DNA from: Cliona cf. orientalis
Lineage: Eukaryota > Porifera > Demospongiae > Clionaida > Clionaidae
Direction: 5' to 3'
Assembly (NCBI GenBank): GCA_963930775.1
Contig: OZ005703.1
Coordinates: 6,696,001-6,760,000 of the forward strand
DNA: 64,000 nt
The notes beneath the pieces were generated by a model. It was not told where the DNA came from. It made no database searches and worked only from the letters and a program-made list of their open reading frames with translations. Both the position numbers and the translations under genes were made by a program. Position 1 is the stretch's first letter; every line of letters begins with the position of its first letter. Shown here piece by piece: positions 35,957 to 48,549 of the stretch.

Positions 35957-37166
35957 TAGGAAGATGATATCATCAGGCGGGGCGAGCCTTCGCTCATGGC
36001 ATCAGCTGTACTCCAGGGTTTTGTTGTAAAGAATCAAAGTGTTATTAAAATACCTTGGTTTTGAGTCACTAACTGGGCAGGCCAAGTACAACCAAATGAT
36101 AAAATTGGAGCAGGCAGGCTCTCAGTTTGGCAAGGTAGCTAGCTACAGCTCTATCTGTAGCTACTGAAAACAGTGTCAACCGCCATGGCCACAATTCGAG
36201 ATAAATAAGGTCGAAAGTTACCCAATAACACACTCCACGACGCAGACTCGTTTTATCTGCCTAAGCCTAAGGCCCTTGAGCTCGAGCCACACACGATTGA
36301 CCTTCGATCTGCGTTGATGACGACCTTTACCTATCACGGTAAAGTCTACCACGTGGTGTCTGAGCATGCGCATTGAGTCATTGCCGTGCAAGATCACGCA
36401 CAAATAAATTATTCGGGGCGAGCCTGAGCGAGCCCCGAATACACGAGAACCGGAAGCGGTGTATACCGTAGTTAATCGAATACAACGTATGATCCAATCT
36501 AACGTAAGAAATTCGATTTTTACAAGTTCTCATAACGTTTATATATGGAGCGATTGACGACCTTTACCAGAAAAACGCGCGTTTTTCAAAATTGAAATTA
36601 TTTTTTTCCATACGTAGTATTAGATAAAGTACGGTATAATTTATTTGTGCGTGATCTTGCATGAGGTAACGACTCAATGCGCATGCTCAGACACCACGTG
36701 GTAGACCTTACCGTGATAGGTAAAGGTCGTCATCAACGCAGATCGAAGGTCAAATCCGCGGAAGCGTGGCAGTGCAGTGTGGCTCGAGCTCAAGGGATAC
36801 AAATCTGCGTCGTTGAGCGTGCTATTGGGTAACTTTCGACTTATTCATCTCGAGCTGTAGCCATGACAGTGGCAGTCATTCACGGTTGGCACTGTTTTCA
36901 GTTATACTGTACTGCGGCTACAGGTAGAGCTGTACCTTTCTCCATTATACTCAAGGATATCAAGAATGATGGCCAAACTGAGAGCCTGGCTGCTCCAATT
37001 CGGTCATTTGGTTGTGCTTTATAGCCTGCTTAGTTAGTGACTCAAAACCAAGGTATTTTATTAATACTTTACAAAATTAATAGTAAAAAAAACTCTGGAG
37101 TACATGTACAGCTGATGCCACGAGCGAAGGCTCGCCCCGCCTGATGATATCATCTTCCTAGTACAT
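35957..37166. mobile_element. About 1.2-kb foldback element (long inverted arms)
   Basis: The left arm (about 35957-36414) begins CTAGGAAGATGATATCATCA followed by GGCGGGGCGAGCC. The right arm (about 36645-37166) is its inverse complement, with indels. Shared internal landmarks include GTGACTCAAAACCAAGGTAT, CTACCACGTGGTGTCTGAGC and GATCTGCGTTGATGACGACC. The centre (36415-36644) is unpaired. It has no open frame of note. It lies in the expanded intron of pseudogene I. Confidence 0.7.
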
Positions 37167-37580
37167 GTAGCTATATATACACCGCTTCCGGTTTCTCATG
37201 GATATGAAGGTGCAAGGCTCGAGAAGCGGTAAGGCGCTAGGCATAGGCGAGCTACTCACTAGCGCGTGCAGCGCTAATGCTCCGCTGGATCGATCATAGA
37301 TATCATACTGTCATACGAAGGCTCAGACAAGGCTCGAGGAGCGATAACGTACAGATCTTAAAATTATGCCCGGTACTGAGCTAGCTGCTACCAACAATAA
37401 AACTTAAAACTCGGTTTTCTCCCTAAGCGGAGTCTCATGAGCCGCCTAAATAATACCATTATAGGCATATGTAACTTGAATGAGGGGCGTGGCTACGAAT
37501 TTTGACACCTCCCATCTTCCACTTAATTACACTGAACAGAAGTTGTGATAAGATGGCATTGGTAAACTATACGAGCAGAA

Positions 37581-37959
37581 ACAAGTATAAAAACAATTGA
37601 ATAAAATTGACGAATGAAGTAGGGATGGCAGGATCAAAAAGTACACAAACAAGAGATAATCGTATCTACTATACATCCCTACGCTTGCTTTTTGAGGGAT
37701 ACAAAAATAACCAGTAATAATGCGATTGAATCAAAACTGACAAACTCGAACCATTATGACAATAAGGGAACAACCTGAGTATCTCCCACATACTGCACTC
37801 AACAAACACGTCGACATTAATAGGTGCATAGCTAATAGTCGAGAAAAGCAAGCGTAGGGATGTATAGTAGCTAGATACAATTATCTCTTGTTTGTGTACT
37901 TTTTGATCCTGCCATCCCTACTTCATTCTTCAATTTTATTCAGTTGTTTTTATACTTGT
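37581..37959. mobile_element. MITE with roughly 110-bp inverted arms in gene I
   Basis: The ends are inverted ACAAGTATAAAAACAAYTGA, continuing through AATGAAGTAGGGATGGCAGG and ATCAAAAAGTACACAAACAA up to CATCCCTACGCTTGC. About 150 bp lie between the arms. No transposase is present and no certain target duplication was found. Confidence 0.65.
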
Positions 37960-40555
37960 ATTATAATGTTAATTGATCCCCACATGCACATATATACACA
38001 CATAGCTACATTGCCAGGTTCTGTTAGATATAACGCAACCAATGAAGAAGTCCAGCTGGAACATAACACACCACCAGGCCAAGAGCACCAAAGGTACCTC
38101 CAAAGGTACCTCTGCCCGGTCTCCCTGGCGATGGACCTGTCCACAATATTGCTCCACTTTACGAGTCAGTGGAAGGTCACACTGATGATCCTTCACCTTA
38201 TGAAGACAGGCACCCTTGTAATTAATCACTGACAGGTATATACATTGTCAAAATGAAAGCAGTTAACACTTTAAGTCAGACATGGCTCGAGCTCAGAATG
38301 TACAATAAGTAATTGATTCTCTTCAGGGATCTCAGGTGTACTACACACCGATTGGAGCTGGTGCGCATGCTAGTGCAGCAGAGTACAGCACTACCCTTGA
38401 ACAGGTTAAATTTGACCTACGCTATATACTGGCATTATGATTATTAAATTGTATATTATAATGCAGTTTGTGGAGGGTATAAGCAACTGGAGGAAGAGGA
38501 CGATCCATACTACGTACCAGCCACTAAAGAGAGTGAGCTCTATGCTCAGCTGCATATAGGCAGGGAATCACAATGATCAGAGACAGAGACATAGAGTAAG
38601 TAGCTAGCTATGTAAGACGGTGAGCTCAGAGTAGCTAACAAACAATGATACAATGTCATGATAGTATAAAATACTAGTTGTCTATGATGTGAGGGGAGGG
38701 AGGGAAAGAGAGAGAATTGTACACAGTTAATATGCCAGTATAATCATGTCTGCATGTGTACACAGAATAACAGGTGTGCTTGGTGAGGGACACTTTGGCA
38801 GTGTGAGAAAGGGCATGTGGAGGGACCAAAATGGCTTCATCCTCCAAGCAGCCATCAAGACAATGAAGCCAGGAGCTGAGGAGGAAGATAAAATAAAATT
38901 CCTCCAAGAAGCAGCCATCATGGCACAGTTCAAACACTCCAACGTTATCTCTTTGTATGGAGTAGTCAGCTCTGGAGGAGCAGTGAGTTAGCTATACCAC
39001 CCACTATTGAATTCCATCCATACGATTATAGCTATTAAAATTATCACGCAATTACATGTATCTTTCTTATATAGGTCATGATTGTTGTCGAGTTGCTTTC
39101 AAAGGGAGATCTAAAAAATTACCTGGAAACACTCACTGCCAGGCCTGAGTAAGAAATCTACGAAATCATACTTCCGAGTAATTTATTATGATCGTTGTGA
39201 TTGCAGCCCAGGACAGCTATTGCCTTCGTTCACCCCAAGGAGCCTATTGGCCTTCTGCCAGCAGGTAGCACTGGGAATGCAGTACCTGGCAAGCAAAGGA
39301 TTTGTCCACAGAGATCTAGCGGCAAGAAATATTCTATTGTCAGAGGGAGGTATTTGCAAGGTAAAAATTATTGCTATTAACAACTTAGAATTTATTCTAC
39401 TTTTTTCTACTGCTTTACTACAAAAGATTGCTGACTTTGGGATGTCCAGAGACTTGGCTGATGATGATTACTATGTATCCCAAGGTGGAAAAGTGCCCAT
39501 AAAGTGGACGGCTCCAGAAGCGATACACTTTCGAAAATACTCCACTGCCAGTGATGTCTGGAGCTATGGCTGTCTGCTCTATGAGATATGGAGCGTGGGA
39601 TGCAGGCCATTTGGAGCAATGAAGAATCCAGAGGTATTACCCATGCACCTAAATTTAATTTTATCGAACACTGAGAGTATAAATCACAATCAATGTTTAG
39701 GTTATTGCAAAGGTTGACTCTGGTTATAGACTGCCTCCTCCACCAGGCTGTCCTCAAGCCATCTACAAGACTATGATCGACTGCTGGTAAGTAAGACTTA
39801 GTTTGTTAGCGGCATCTAGCTCTGTGCGACTGGGACATACAGTTTGATTGAAGGTAGCTAGACTATTAGCTATGTAAATGATCCCATGGTCATGTTACGT
39901 GGAAAAATTGCATATTATAGGTCTGGGATTAAGCAGAAATTTTCATCTTTCAAATAATTTTATTATAATACATGTAGGAATCCCAATTCACTTGAGCGCC
40001 CTGGGTTTCGTGACCTCTTGCTCTCTCTCTTGGAAGATGAGCAAACTGTCTTGAGTATCCCCAAGGATATTGGAAGCAACAGCCTGGCCGCTGTGCTTGG
40101 GGCACCACTTGAAGCTGGCTTCAATATGTATACTGATCTACAGACCACATACTACAATAGGGTGGTCACTACCTCTTTGTAGACTATATAAACAAAAATT
40201 TAATAATAATTGGCTATATAATATTTCGTCCCCTCCCCTTTTTCTAGTTTATACTACGGTGTCGCTATACCCTCACTAGCTGGCTGGTGAGGTAGCTATG
40301 TTGAATTACACAGAACTTTATTTTTATTGAGCAAAAAAATCTTATAATACAATGTCTGTAATAATTGACTAATTACTGTAATTTGATGAACAGATAATCC
40401 AAAAATTGCTAATATCTCTTCAGTGGAAGGGAAAATCCAACTATTAAATTTTGTGTGTGTGTGTATGTATAATAGCAAATTCCGCTATTCTATGAATTTC
40501 TTCAATTCATGTAGAAGTTGCTTTACAGGATAAATCAAGTTCTGTACTGTTACGT

Positions 40556-43145
40556 TCAATGGTCATCGCCATGTTTTTCTTCATTGCGGGCATAGAACTG
40601 GTACGCAGCTCTGAGGCCAGACTCAAGGGCTCCTTGGATCCACCCATTGGTGAAGGAGATGGCTTCACCGGCAAAGAAGATTTGTGGGTCTACCTTCGGG
40701 TAGGGTCGCATCAGCCTGAAGACAACGTTCGAGATCTCGTATGGCTTCAGGAGAGCAAATGCACCTTGGGAGTACACGTCGCTGTACCATGCTTTGACCC
40801 CACCAACTTCAAAATTGTCGACTATCTCGGGATGTATCTCTTCCAGCTCGTCAATTGCCTCAGCTATTGCATTCTGTTCTCCTTGTGAACCAAACAAGAG
40901 AGCATCTTCCTTCCACGTATAGCACATCAGAACACCACGCTTGTTGGAATCTTCCGGGCTGTGATCGGTGCTGGTAGGATAATGAATCTGACCAATGGGC
41001 AGATTTGTGAACGAGAAGCCTCCATAGAGCCCCAGCTTCTCCCAGAACTTGGTCTTGCACTGTAGCATGATCTTGGTCGAGGGACTGTAGAAGACTTCAG
41101 CCAAGCTATCTGCCAAAGTGGAGTCGAGCGGGGGAAAGAAAGCCGTTTGGCGGATAATGTTGAGAGGCAAGGTCATGATGAGTGCGTCTCCAGAGAATCT
41201 CCTGTCGTGCTTGTGTTGCGTTGTGGCATTTCGAGTGACCACGCTCACACCCCCTTCTTTACACTCCCTTCCATGGTAGACCCTCCATGCCTGCTCACCA
41301 AATGTGATATCGTTGGAGAGGTTGACATCAGGATTCCATCCTTTGGTGTTTGGGCCCATGAAAGCACTAGGCAGCGAGTGCATTCCACCTTGGAAGGTAT
41401 GCATAGGGTCCTCCCACCAAAACCCGAGTGAATCGCGAAGCAATTCTGCCAGACTAATGTCTAGCCCAGGGTTGTAGTTGTAAGCAGAGAAACCAGTAAT
41501 GGCTACCTCGGGCCACGTCAAGAGCTGCTTCAGAGGCTGAAGGAGTCTTTCGATCCGGGGGTTCCATAGTTGAGAAGAGCCAAGCCCCTCCGCACTCGAG
41601 AGTGCTTGCTTAATTCCATCGTAGGTGGAGCGAAGAAAGTCATTGACAGAGAAACGACTCCACCTGTCTAGCCATATGACCCAATCTTCTTGATTTGGCT
41701 TGCCGTCACTGGCTGTGCGAATATCTTCCATCACGGGATTCAGAGTAGCATTGTAGTAGCTTGCTAATAAAAAGAAAATAGCGTATAATTATTATATCAG
41801 TGGTGCCACTGTTACAGTAGCTACACAATTTTACTTACCGATGTCGACAATTTTGTAGGTTCTCTTGATGTCATCGGTCAGAATCTTGTCCCAACCACTC
41901 CAAAACCTGTCGCAGTACATTCCAGGATTCTTGTTCCATTCTGTTAGCAAGAGAGCACATTTATTCCGGCATTCATTTTACACATACACACAGGGAGAAG
42001 GCTCTAATCAAATTTGAGATACTTGCCTGCAGTGGGAATTTTGTTCCCATAGAGGAAATAGTAGCCTTTGTCAGTCTGGTTGACGAACGGCTGGATTGGT
42101 ACCTTGAATCGCTCAATGCCATAGAAATCAGTCAGGTAGTGTTTCGAGCGCTGAGGTATCTCTCCCGAGCTAGGAATGCGCATTGCTCCAGCTGTAAGAA
42201 AAATAAAAATGCAGCTAAAATTTTTGGACATCACAGATACAATCTAGTCTCTATAGTGGCTAACAGCGTTTATTTTATTATTATTGATTTGATTAGACAC
42301 ACCACACAACAGGTGCAGCAGGATACATTAAAGTATAAGAATAGTATAGTAATTAGTTAAAATTAACGATAATAGTGTCCCAGGTAATCGCCCATGAGCA
42401 CTTGTCCACGCGTTACTAGCCATTTCCATTGCACGCTATGTACAAAAATTAATTACTGGGTGGAGTCAATCACAGCGATCGCGATCGCGTCTCATGATCA
42501 ATCTCGGTCGCAGTGTCGATGCAAGATGCATACGAAGAGCAACCGTTGGCTGTCTGGGCCGCTTGCCACAGTCAAGATCCATCCTAGCGCGTTCCATTCA
42601 TGCATAGAAGGAAAAGCAGCATGCAAAACAAATTGAGCGCTTACGCGCGCGGGAGTGGGCGCTTGCCACGGGACATTTAATACGTTTTATCACTTACCGT
42701 CTGACCACAGTCCCTCAAAGAAATACTCCTTACTGAACGTCCTGCATCGGCCGCCAACACGGTGCTGCATCTCCACGATTTTCACGTTATGTCCCGCTTG
42801 CGCCAGCTCGTATGCTGCCACGAGACCCGACATACCAGCACCGACGATCACCACGGTCTTGGGATACTGCGTCTTCGTGTACTTGTAGCGTTCCACGTCC
42901 GCTTCGTTGGTTGGGACAACTATATTCGAAGGTATCTTCAGCCGGTATTTGTGGTAGGCATAGTTGAGGCCGTATCTGCCGATATCCAAATAGAACGGCT
43001 TCAAACCATCAGTTTGCATGATCGGCTTTGTCCCCGAATCACTCGGTGGTACGCGTACGCATTCGTCTTGCTCGCATACATACTCAACTTCAAGCGATGC
43101 TTTCCACCAGTCCGGCTCCGCGGGTATCTTGCAACCTTCCGCCAT
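40556..43145 (-). CDS. Gene J: flavin-dependent amine / L-amino-acid oxidase, copy 2
   Basis: Exons 42698-43145, 42027-42191, 41839-41940 and 40556-41763 sum to 641 codons (640 aa). It has the same FAD motifs as gene H (VVIVGAGMSGLVAAYEL, VGGRCRT, FFAGEAISFTNGWIQGALES) and a nearly collinear protein, with small insertions (ECVRVPPSD for ECVPPSD; four extra residues near SCPEDSN/TDHSPEDSN). The frame closes only if the intron after exon 2 uses a GC donor (CTGCAG, then GCAAGT); gene H has GT there. Differences between H and J are mostly silent or conservative, and both frames are open over 630 codons, so both copies look functional. It faces pseudogene I, just as H faces G. Confidence 0.87.
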
Positions 43146-43240
43146 AATATCCTGAGACTCGTAGAATAAAACCTCGGCTAATACACCACAAAGCTAGCCA
43201 GTCAACGCTATAGGGCTCTTTATAGGGAGTACGTAGTATA

Positions 43241-43254
43241 GTGCGCATGCGCGC
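43241..43254. promoter_or_regulatory. NRF-1-like site upstream of oxidase J
   Basis: GTGCGCATGCGCGC, about 100 bp upstream of the gene J start codon. It corresponds to the palindrome before gene H, with the right half decayed by one base. The stretch 43255-43654 shows no gene. Confidence 0.4.
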
Positions 43255-44289
43255 GTATGACCAATAATCTTGACTGTCAGGTTTTCATGAATCCTTACAA
43301 TCATAGCCTATTATTGTATGGACTAATGCATGGTTGACCAGATACTCTTGACGGTCAGGTTAATGAACCTCGGCACTTCTACAAATGTAGCTAGCTATTA
43401 ATTAAGAATTCGCTTACAACTCTCTTGAGGGTAGGGTGCAGCTGCACAAACCTTATGGGCCTGGAACCCGGGAAGCTAATTCCATTTCCATAGAGAATAT
43501 GGTCGGTTTTGCGTGAATGTTCCTCCAGTGGTTATGTCTATGCCCACGTGTGTAGCCCTATTAAAGAAATGCATCACATGCGGAATGAAGCCTTGCATGT
43601 GATTAATTCATGCCCTAGCTACGTAGCACCTTCTCAAGCCATGGGAGACTTGTATACCGTATTTATTCGAATAGTAGCCGCGGCTACTATTAATTTCAGC
43701 CTTGCTGGAGTGCGGCTACTAATCGAGGGCGGCTCTTATTCGAGGACGGCTTTTATTTATTTCGGAGGAATACCTTTGCGCCGACCCGGTGGTATCTTGT
43801 TGTGATGGACTGATTTTCAGGACTACTTTTCGAATAGACGAGTTATTATGATCGAAAAACAGCAGCAGAACCAAGCTAGGGACGTCTTCTGTCATGCTTT
43901 GGCCTCGAACTGACGATCGTTTATGGCGTGCGAACGTGGCCACACCCACTTCATTGTGTTCACGCATGCGTGCGGCTAGTCTCGCAAGCCAGACCCTCAC
44001 ACTCCGCAGCGTTTAGTTCTTTCAGGATAAACACGCGGGGGGAGGAGGGTCTGGCCCACTGCCTATACCCGTTTGGATCCACGATTGCATAACATTCGAA
44101 ACGTCACGTTCAGAACGTGACGTGACGTGACGTAGAGATTAATCGGCGCGGGCGCGGTGCTCAGATCGCCCGGCCGCGTACTAGGACCTCCGCGAAAATC
44201 GCCCCGCCCAACTAGTGGCGTCTCGATCTTGCGCGCTGCAGCTGTGCTGGAACCTAGTGAAGAGAAGTACTAAGCCAACGTCGTGTGAT

Positions 44290-47200
44290 ATGGAGCGCTG
44301 TAAAGCCTGCGGTGATGGGGTCTCCGTCAGTAGCTCTCGCCGCACCTTAGGAGCAGACTCAAGAAATACTCTTCTTTCTATCTCAAGGTCTATCGATTTT
44401 CCTGAGGCTACAGCACACTTTGGATCTGGGTACCTCTGTACGAAATGTTTTCGGTTGGCTGAGAGATATGGACGTCTCAAAAGCGAACTAGCAAATGTGG
44501 AAGAACTACTCAAAGGCAAACTACAATTCGTTTGTGCCAATCACGTTGGTGAAGTAAGTAGAGCAACAAAGAGGCCTTCAAGTGGAGAAGCAATTCCACG
44601 GAGGAAGAAATCACGGGTAGAGACGAGTGAAGGAGCTGTAATGGTAAATGCTCGTTGATATAGCAGCAATATCATTATTGTTAATATGCGTGCATTTCTA
44701 CCATTCTAATTTAATTAATAGGTTACTGTCAATAATCCTTCTCGTCAGAGGTCATACGTATTAACACCATCCAGACAAGCTATGGGTAAGACACTCGGAA
44801 GGAGATCTCATCAGTCATTTGCTAAGCATGCATTGAGTAACGAGACAGTCCGCCGCTTCATAATTTCTGGTTTAAAGAAATATGTAAAAGATGAAATGAA
44901 GCAGTTATGCTCCGATTCCTTTTTGTTGGATAAAGGGAAGGATAAATTATGCAACTTCACATGGAACGGACTTGATGCTGTCATCCAAAGTAAAGCTCCA
45001 ATTCTTCATTCTGTTCTCAAATCGAGCATTTCTGCACATTCCAATCTTGATGACCACGTAGTTGTTGGAATTTGTGCATCTATATTGGCGAAAGCTTGCC
45101 GCCCATCTGCCTGTTTAATCCAGCATATTATATCGGCCATACTCTATGCTGGACATTCTAGCAAACAGGTATGACATTGTCTGCATGTTCGATGGTGCAT
45201 GCATACATAATCCATTATATCTATCTACAAATTATTGGTTCGGGTAATGTGGATGATAGCTTATAAAACAGCTTTTTATTAGTATCCGATGAGGTGCATG
45301 CAGAATTATATAGCCATAATTATAATATTATTGTACTGTAAAAGTATACAGTCATGTATCTGTCAGTACAGTAGTGTACATGTGCATAGTATATTGTACT
45401 ACATAATGATGTATATTTGAGTGTGTGCATGTGTGACTGTATTGCAGTGTACACATGTGTAAGGTTGCTGTTTACTTAGCACTCTACTGTAGGTCCCTCC
45501 CTCCTACCCACAGTAGTCACTGACACATGCAGTGTGTATCATTAGGTGTGTGTAATTTATGCATATGCTATAATTCTTATGTGTAGGTATTTGCCAGGTT
45601 GCAAAAAATGGGAATTTGCCTTTCAAACTCCTGGTACACTGCGTGCAATTGACCAACTAGGACTAAAGCATGATGAACAAGTATTAGAATGGAGGGACAA
45701 TCTACTACCATTTGTGTCCACATCTCAGGTAATGATGGCTTCTGAGACCACATATAGACAAAATTAATACGTATTGCAGTATTTATCGTTCTACAATAAA
45801 CTTAATATGTATACCTTAGCATCCCCCATGGGTACATGGTTAAACATAACTCGAGATGGGCGCCTACCCCACGGGATATATTTGTATACATTGAAATGCA
45901 TGCAGTACATTAATGGTGCTTGCCCGGGACACTACGTTAATAGTACGTAGCTACTTGGCAATTTTCGTTCATGGGGAGGAGAGATTCCGGTCAAAGAGGA
46001 AATCCATGTAGTGCCCTCTCTCTCTGTATTAATCAAATTAACGATAATAATTATACATACAGGGAATCATTGCCGCAACAAAGTCATCTTTGATGATTGA
46101 AAATGACCTTTCCCTTCAATTTTCTGACTCAGAGAGTTTTGACGAAATATTTAACCATGTGTTCGATGATCAAGATGATCAGCCAGCCACCATACGAGAA
46201 TCAACCCCATTCAGCGATTGCAGTACAATTATTAGTGATGATCCTCTTCCTCCCAGTCCTATCATCCCTTTCAGTCCCACTGCCCCAGACATTTCCTTTC
46301 TGAGTAGTTATAGTACATCATCTCCTGCCAAGAGCAGTGCACACAAGCAAATGGAAGCTTGTGATATCATAAGGAGCTCGACCCCAGAAAGAGGACACAC
46401 ATTGCAAGAGGAGAGATCTTCCCAAGAGATAAGCATGATATCACATGACGAAGCACTTGGCCACTCACAAGACCAAATGAGCTTCTCCACCGATCAACTT
46501 TGTCCCACGTGTGAAGGTGTTAGCCTATCCCCAGAGCATAACACCATATGTAAACCATATCTATGTTACAAACTGATTGGTGATAACATAGATAAAACAA
46601 TAAAGCCTAGGGACATGAGGGTAGACCATCAAAGCCAATCTTTGCATTATTTCAATATGTATGCAGTTCAAGATCGAGTAGATCTCAGCCATTTGTCCAA
46701 CGAAAGTAGAATTATTGACCCAGATGAGATTGATTTCAGCAAGTTTTTGCCCCTAGCAGAAGATTACGAAGCAATTACCGACAACTTTGTTGTTTTAATA
46801 TCGAAAATACTAGTGGAATATTTACCACACTTCTCTAAGTATGCTCCAGTTGTTCCAAAGGATATCCAACACAAGTATTCAAAGGAGATGTCCAAAAAGT
46901 CAAATGTGGTGAGTTTTATCTATTATCACCGATGCTAGATAATTATAATTTTATTATAAATATTATGTAGATTCCATTGGGTGTTATTCTCAAGAATGAA
47001 ACGGTTCTAAATGAGATGGTGGAAATCCTCGATTCCATACATAAGTATGTACCCACAAAACGGACAACTCAAGAATTTGACGTACCTCATGGGGATGAAG
47101 TTACTGGCATCGAACACGTTTCAGTTCAAGTTGACCATTTTCATCATATTCTCCTGGGTGGTGATCAACTAACAGTGGCCAGGATCCGTGGTGCTCAAAG

Positions 47201-48424
47201 TGTTCGAAACAACTCAGAAAATGGTCGCAGTTGTCTTGGTGGGTTCATTCCAGTAGTGGAAGACTGGCATACGAAGATGTGCTATTTGAAGGTAGGCAAA
47301 ATTATATTATGTGTAGCTAATGTTTACAATGATGTCATTCAATCCTATAATAGTATGTATGTGCTATATATAAGAATTTCATTTACTAGTATCAGTAATT
47401 AATGTTTTGTATTATCTGTTTTACAAACAAGGTTGTATGGACCAGGCTGTACAAGACAAGCTCAAGTCAAGAAGGAGGTACTCTCTATCAACTTCGAAAT
47501 CTGATTAACCGAAGGAATGTTGTTTGCAACCCCAAAAACGACATGAATTCCTGTGAGGATTTTTTTGAACTGGTAACAACGGCACACATTATAGTTGCTG
47601 CTATGAAAATATTCGGAATGAGCAAAATTGATGATAAACCAGATGAAACGTTGCTCCCATCTGACACAGACAACCCAGCAATGGTCTTGAAAGCAGCAGT
47701 AAAAAAAATATTATCGTCGTTCGTGGATTTGAGCTTCCCAGTAGAAACAAAGAAACGCCCACAATCGATGGATCATATACATGAGTATGGTAAAGAAGTT
47801 CTTACGATGGGCTTGTTCCTGTTGGAGTTTAAGGATTTGATCAGGTTAGGTGCTGGAGAGAGGGATCTTCGGTGTTGGAAATTTATGTTTCTTTTTTTTC
47901 GAGCAACAGGTCATACAAATTATGCATTAGAATCATTTAACTTGCTATGTCACTACTATTACTTACTGCCACCTCGATATGCCGAGCAATTGATATGGAG
48001 CCGCTTTGTGAATACACATGGCTCTTGTGGTAGAAATGTGTCTGGTGACCTCCATATGGAACATTTAAATAGAGTTTGTAAGGATGCGGTAGCCCATCTT
48101 GGCGCCAACAAAACTCCTGGTGCTATTGTCAGAATTGGAAAGGTGGTGGGCGTCATTTCGAATACATTGAGCAATTTTGATAAGGTCACTGGGGTCACCT
48201 ACCTTTCAGGTGAACATACCAGAAGATCTGACTCGGGTGATTTGAAGATGATAATTGAAGAATTACTCAAAAGCAAGGTATTTGACTGTATCCCAAACAG
48301 AAAGCACCACTCTTTTAAATCATTACGTTCAAATGTGTTCCGATCTATTAACAAAAGAAAATTTAACACCTGGATGACAGATAACTTTAAGAAACTACAT
48401 CTTGCCACTAACTTTAACAAATAA
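44290..48424 (+). CDS. DUF6589-like protein of the 6.3-kb element (candidate transposase, one frameshift)
   Basis: Six exons, all introns phase 0: 44290-44643, 44722-45168, 45587-45728, 46063-46908, 46971-47291 and 47432-48424, about 1033 codons. An N-terminal CKAC ... CTKC pair may bind zinc. The C-terminal half has the run LHYFNMYAVQDRVD, GGDQLTVARIRGAQ, VVEDWHTKM, LRNLINRRNV, DDFFELV-like, and HMEHLNRVCKDAVAHLGANK. I associate these with the DUF6589 family of animal and fungal proteins from memory. Conserved D, ED-H and E-H residues are compatible with a metal-dependent nuclease, but this is inference. Exon 3 is 142 nt and carries one extra base near 45629-45633: the frame reads KMGICLSNS, then must shift to GTLRAIDQLG. 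All other exons are multiples of three, so this is a single indel or a sequence error. Confidence 0.8.
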
Positions 48425-48549
48425 TCCATGTATGAATATTAACTCAATGCCTATTATTTTTTCATTACAATAATAATTATTAATGTCATGCTTTCATTCG
48501 ACATTTTTATGTAATATTTTTGTTTTGCAGTGAAGGACATTTTACAATA

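Larger units (their letters stand above)
32477..40182 (+). pseudogene. Gene I: 5'-truncated RTK pseudogene, duplicate of gene G
   Basis: There is no signal exon. Module 1 starts mid-domain (NRYQEEDDEC) and jumps directly to VAACLMGTGSTN, losing most of the domain, and then shifts frame. Module 2 (about 32811-33255) has a deletion after WRLNT and a frameshift. The stalk is shortened and frame-broken near 33890. The transmembrane exon survives (to about 34100). About 3.9 kb of repeats separate it from juxtamembrane exon 38017, which has a 13-nt deletion relative to G. The kinase exons are open: 38766-38982, 39075-39148, 39207-39360, 39427-39633, 39701-39786 and 39978-40182, with [17 protein letters not shown] and DFGMSRDL intact. 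The extracellular breaks make a functional receptor unlikely. A short product from an internal promoter cannot be excluded. Confidence 0.85.
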
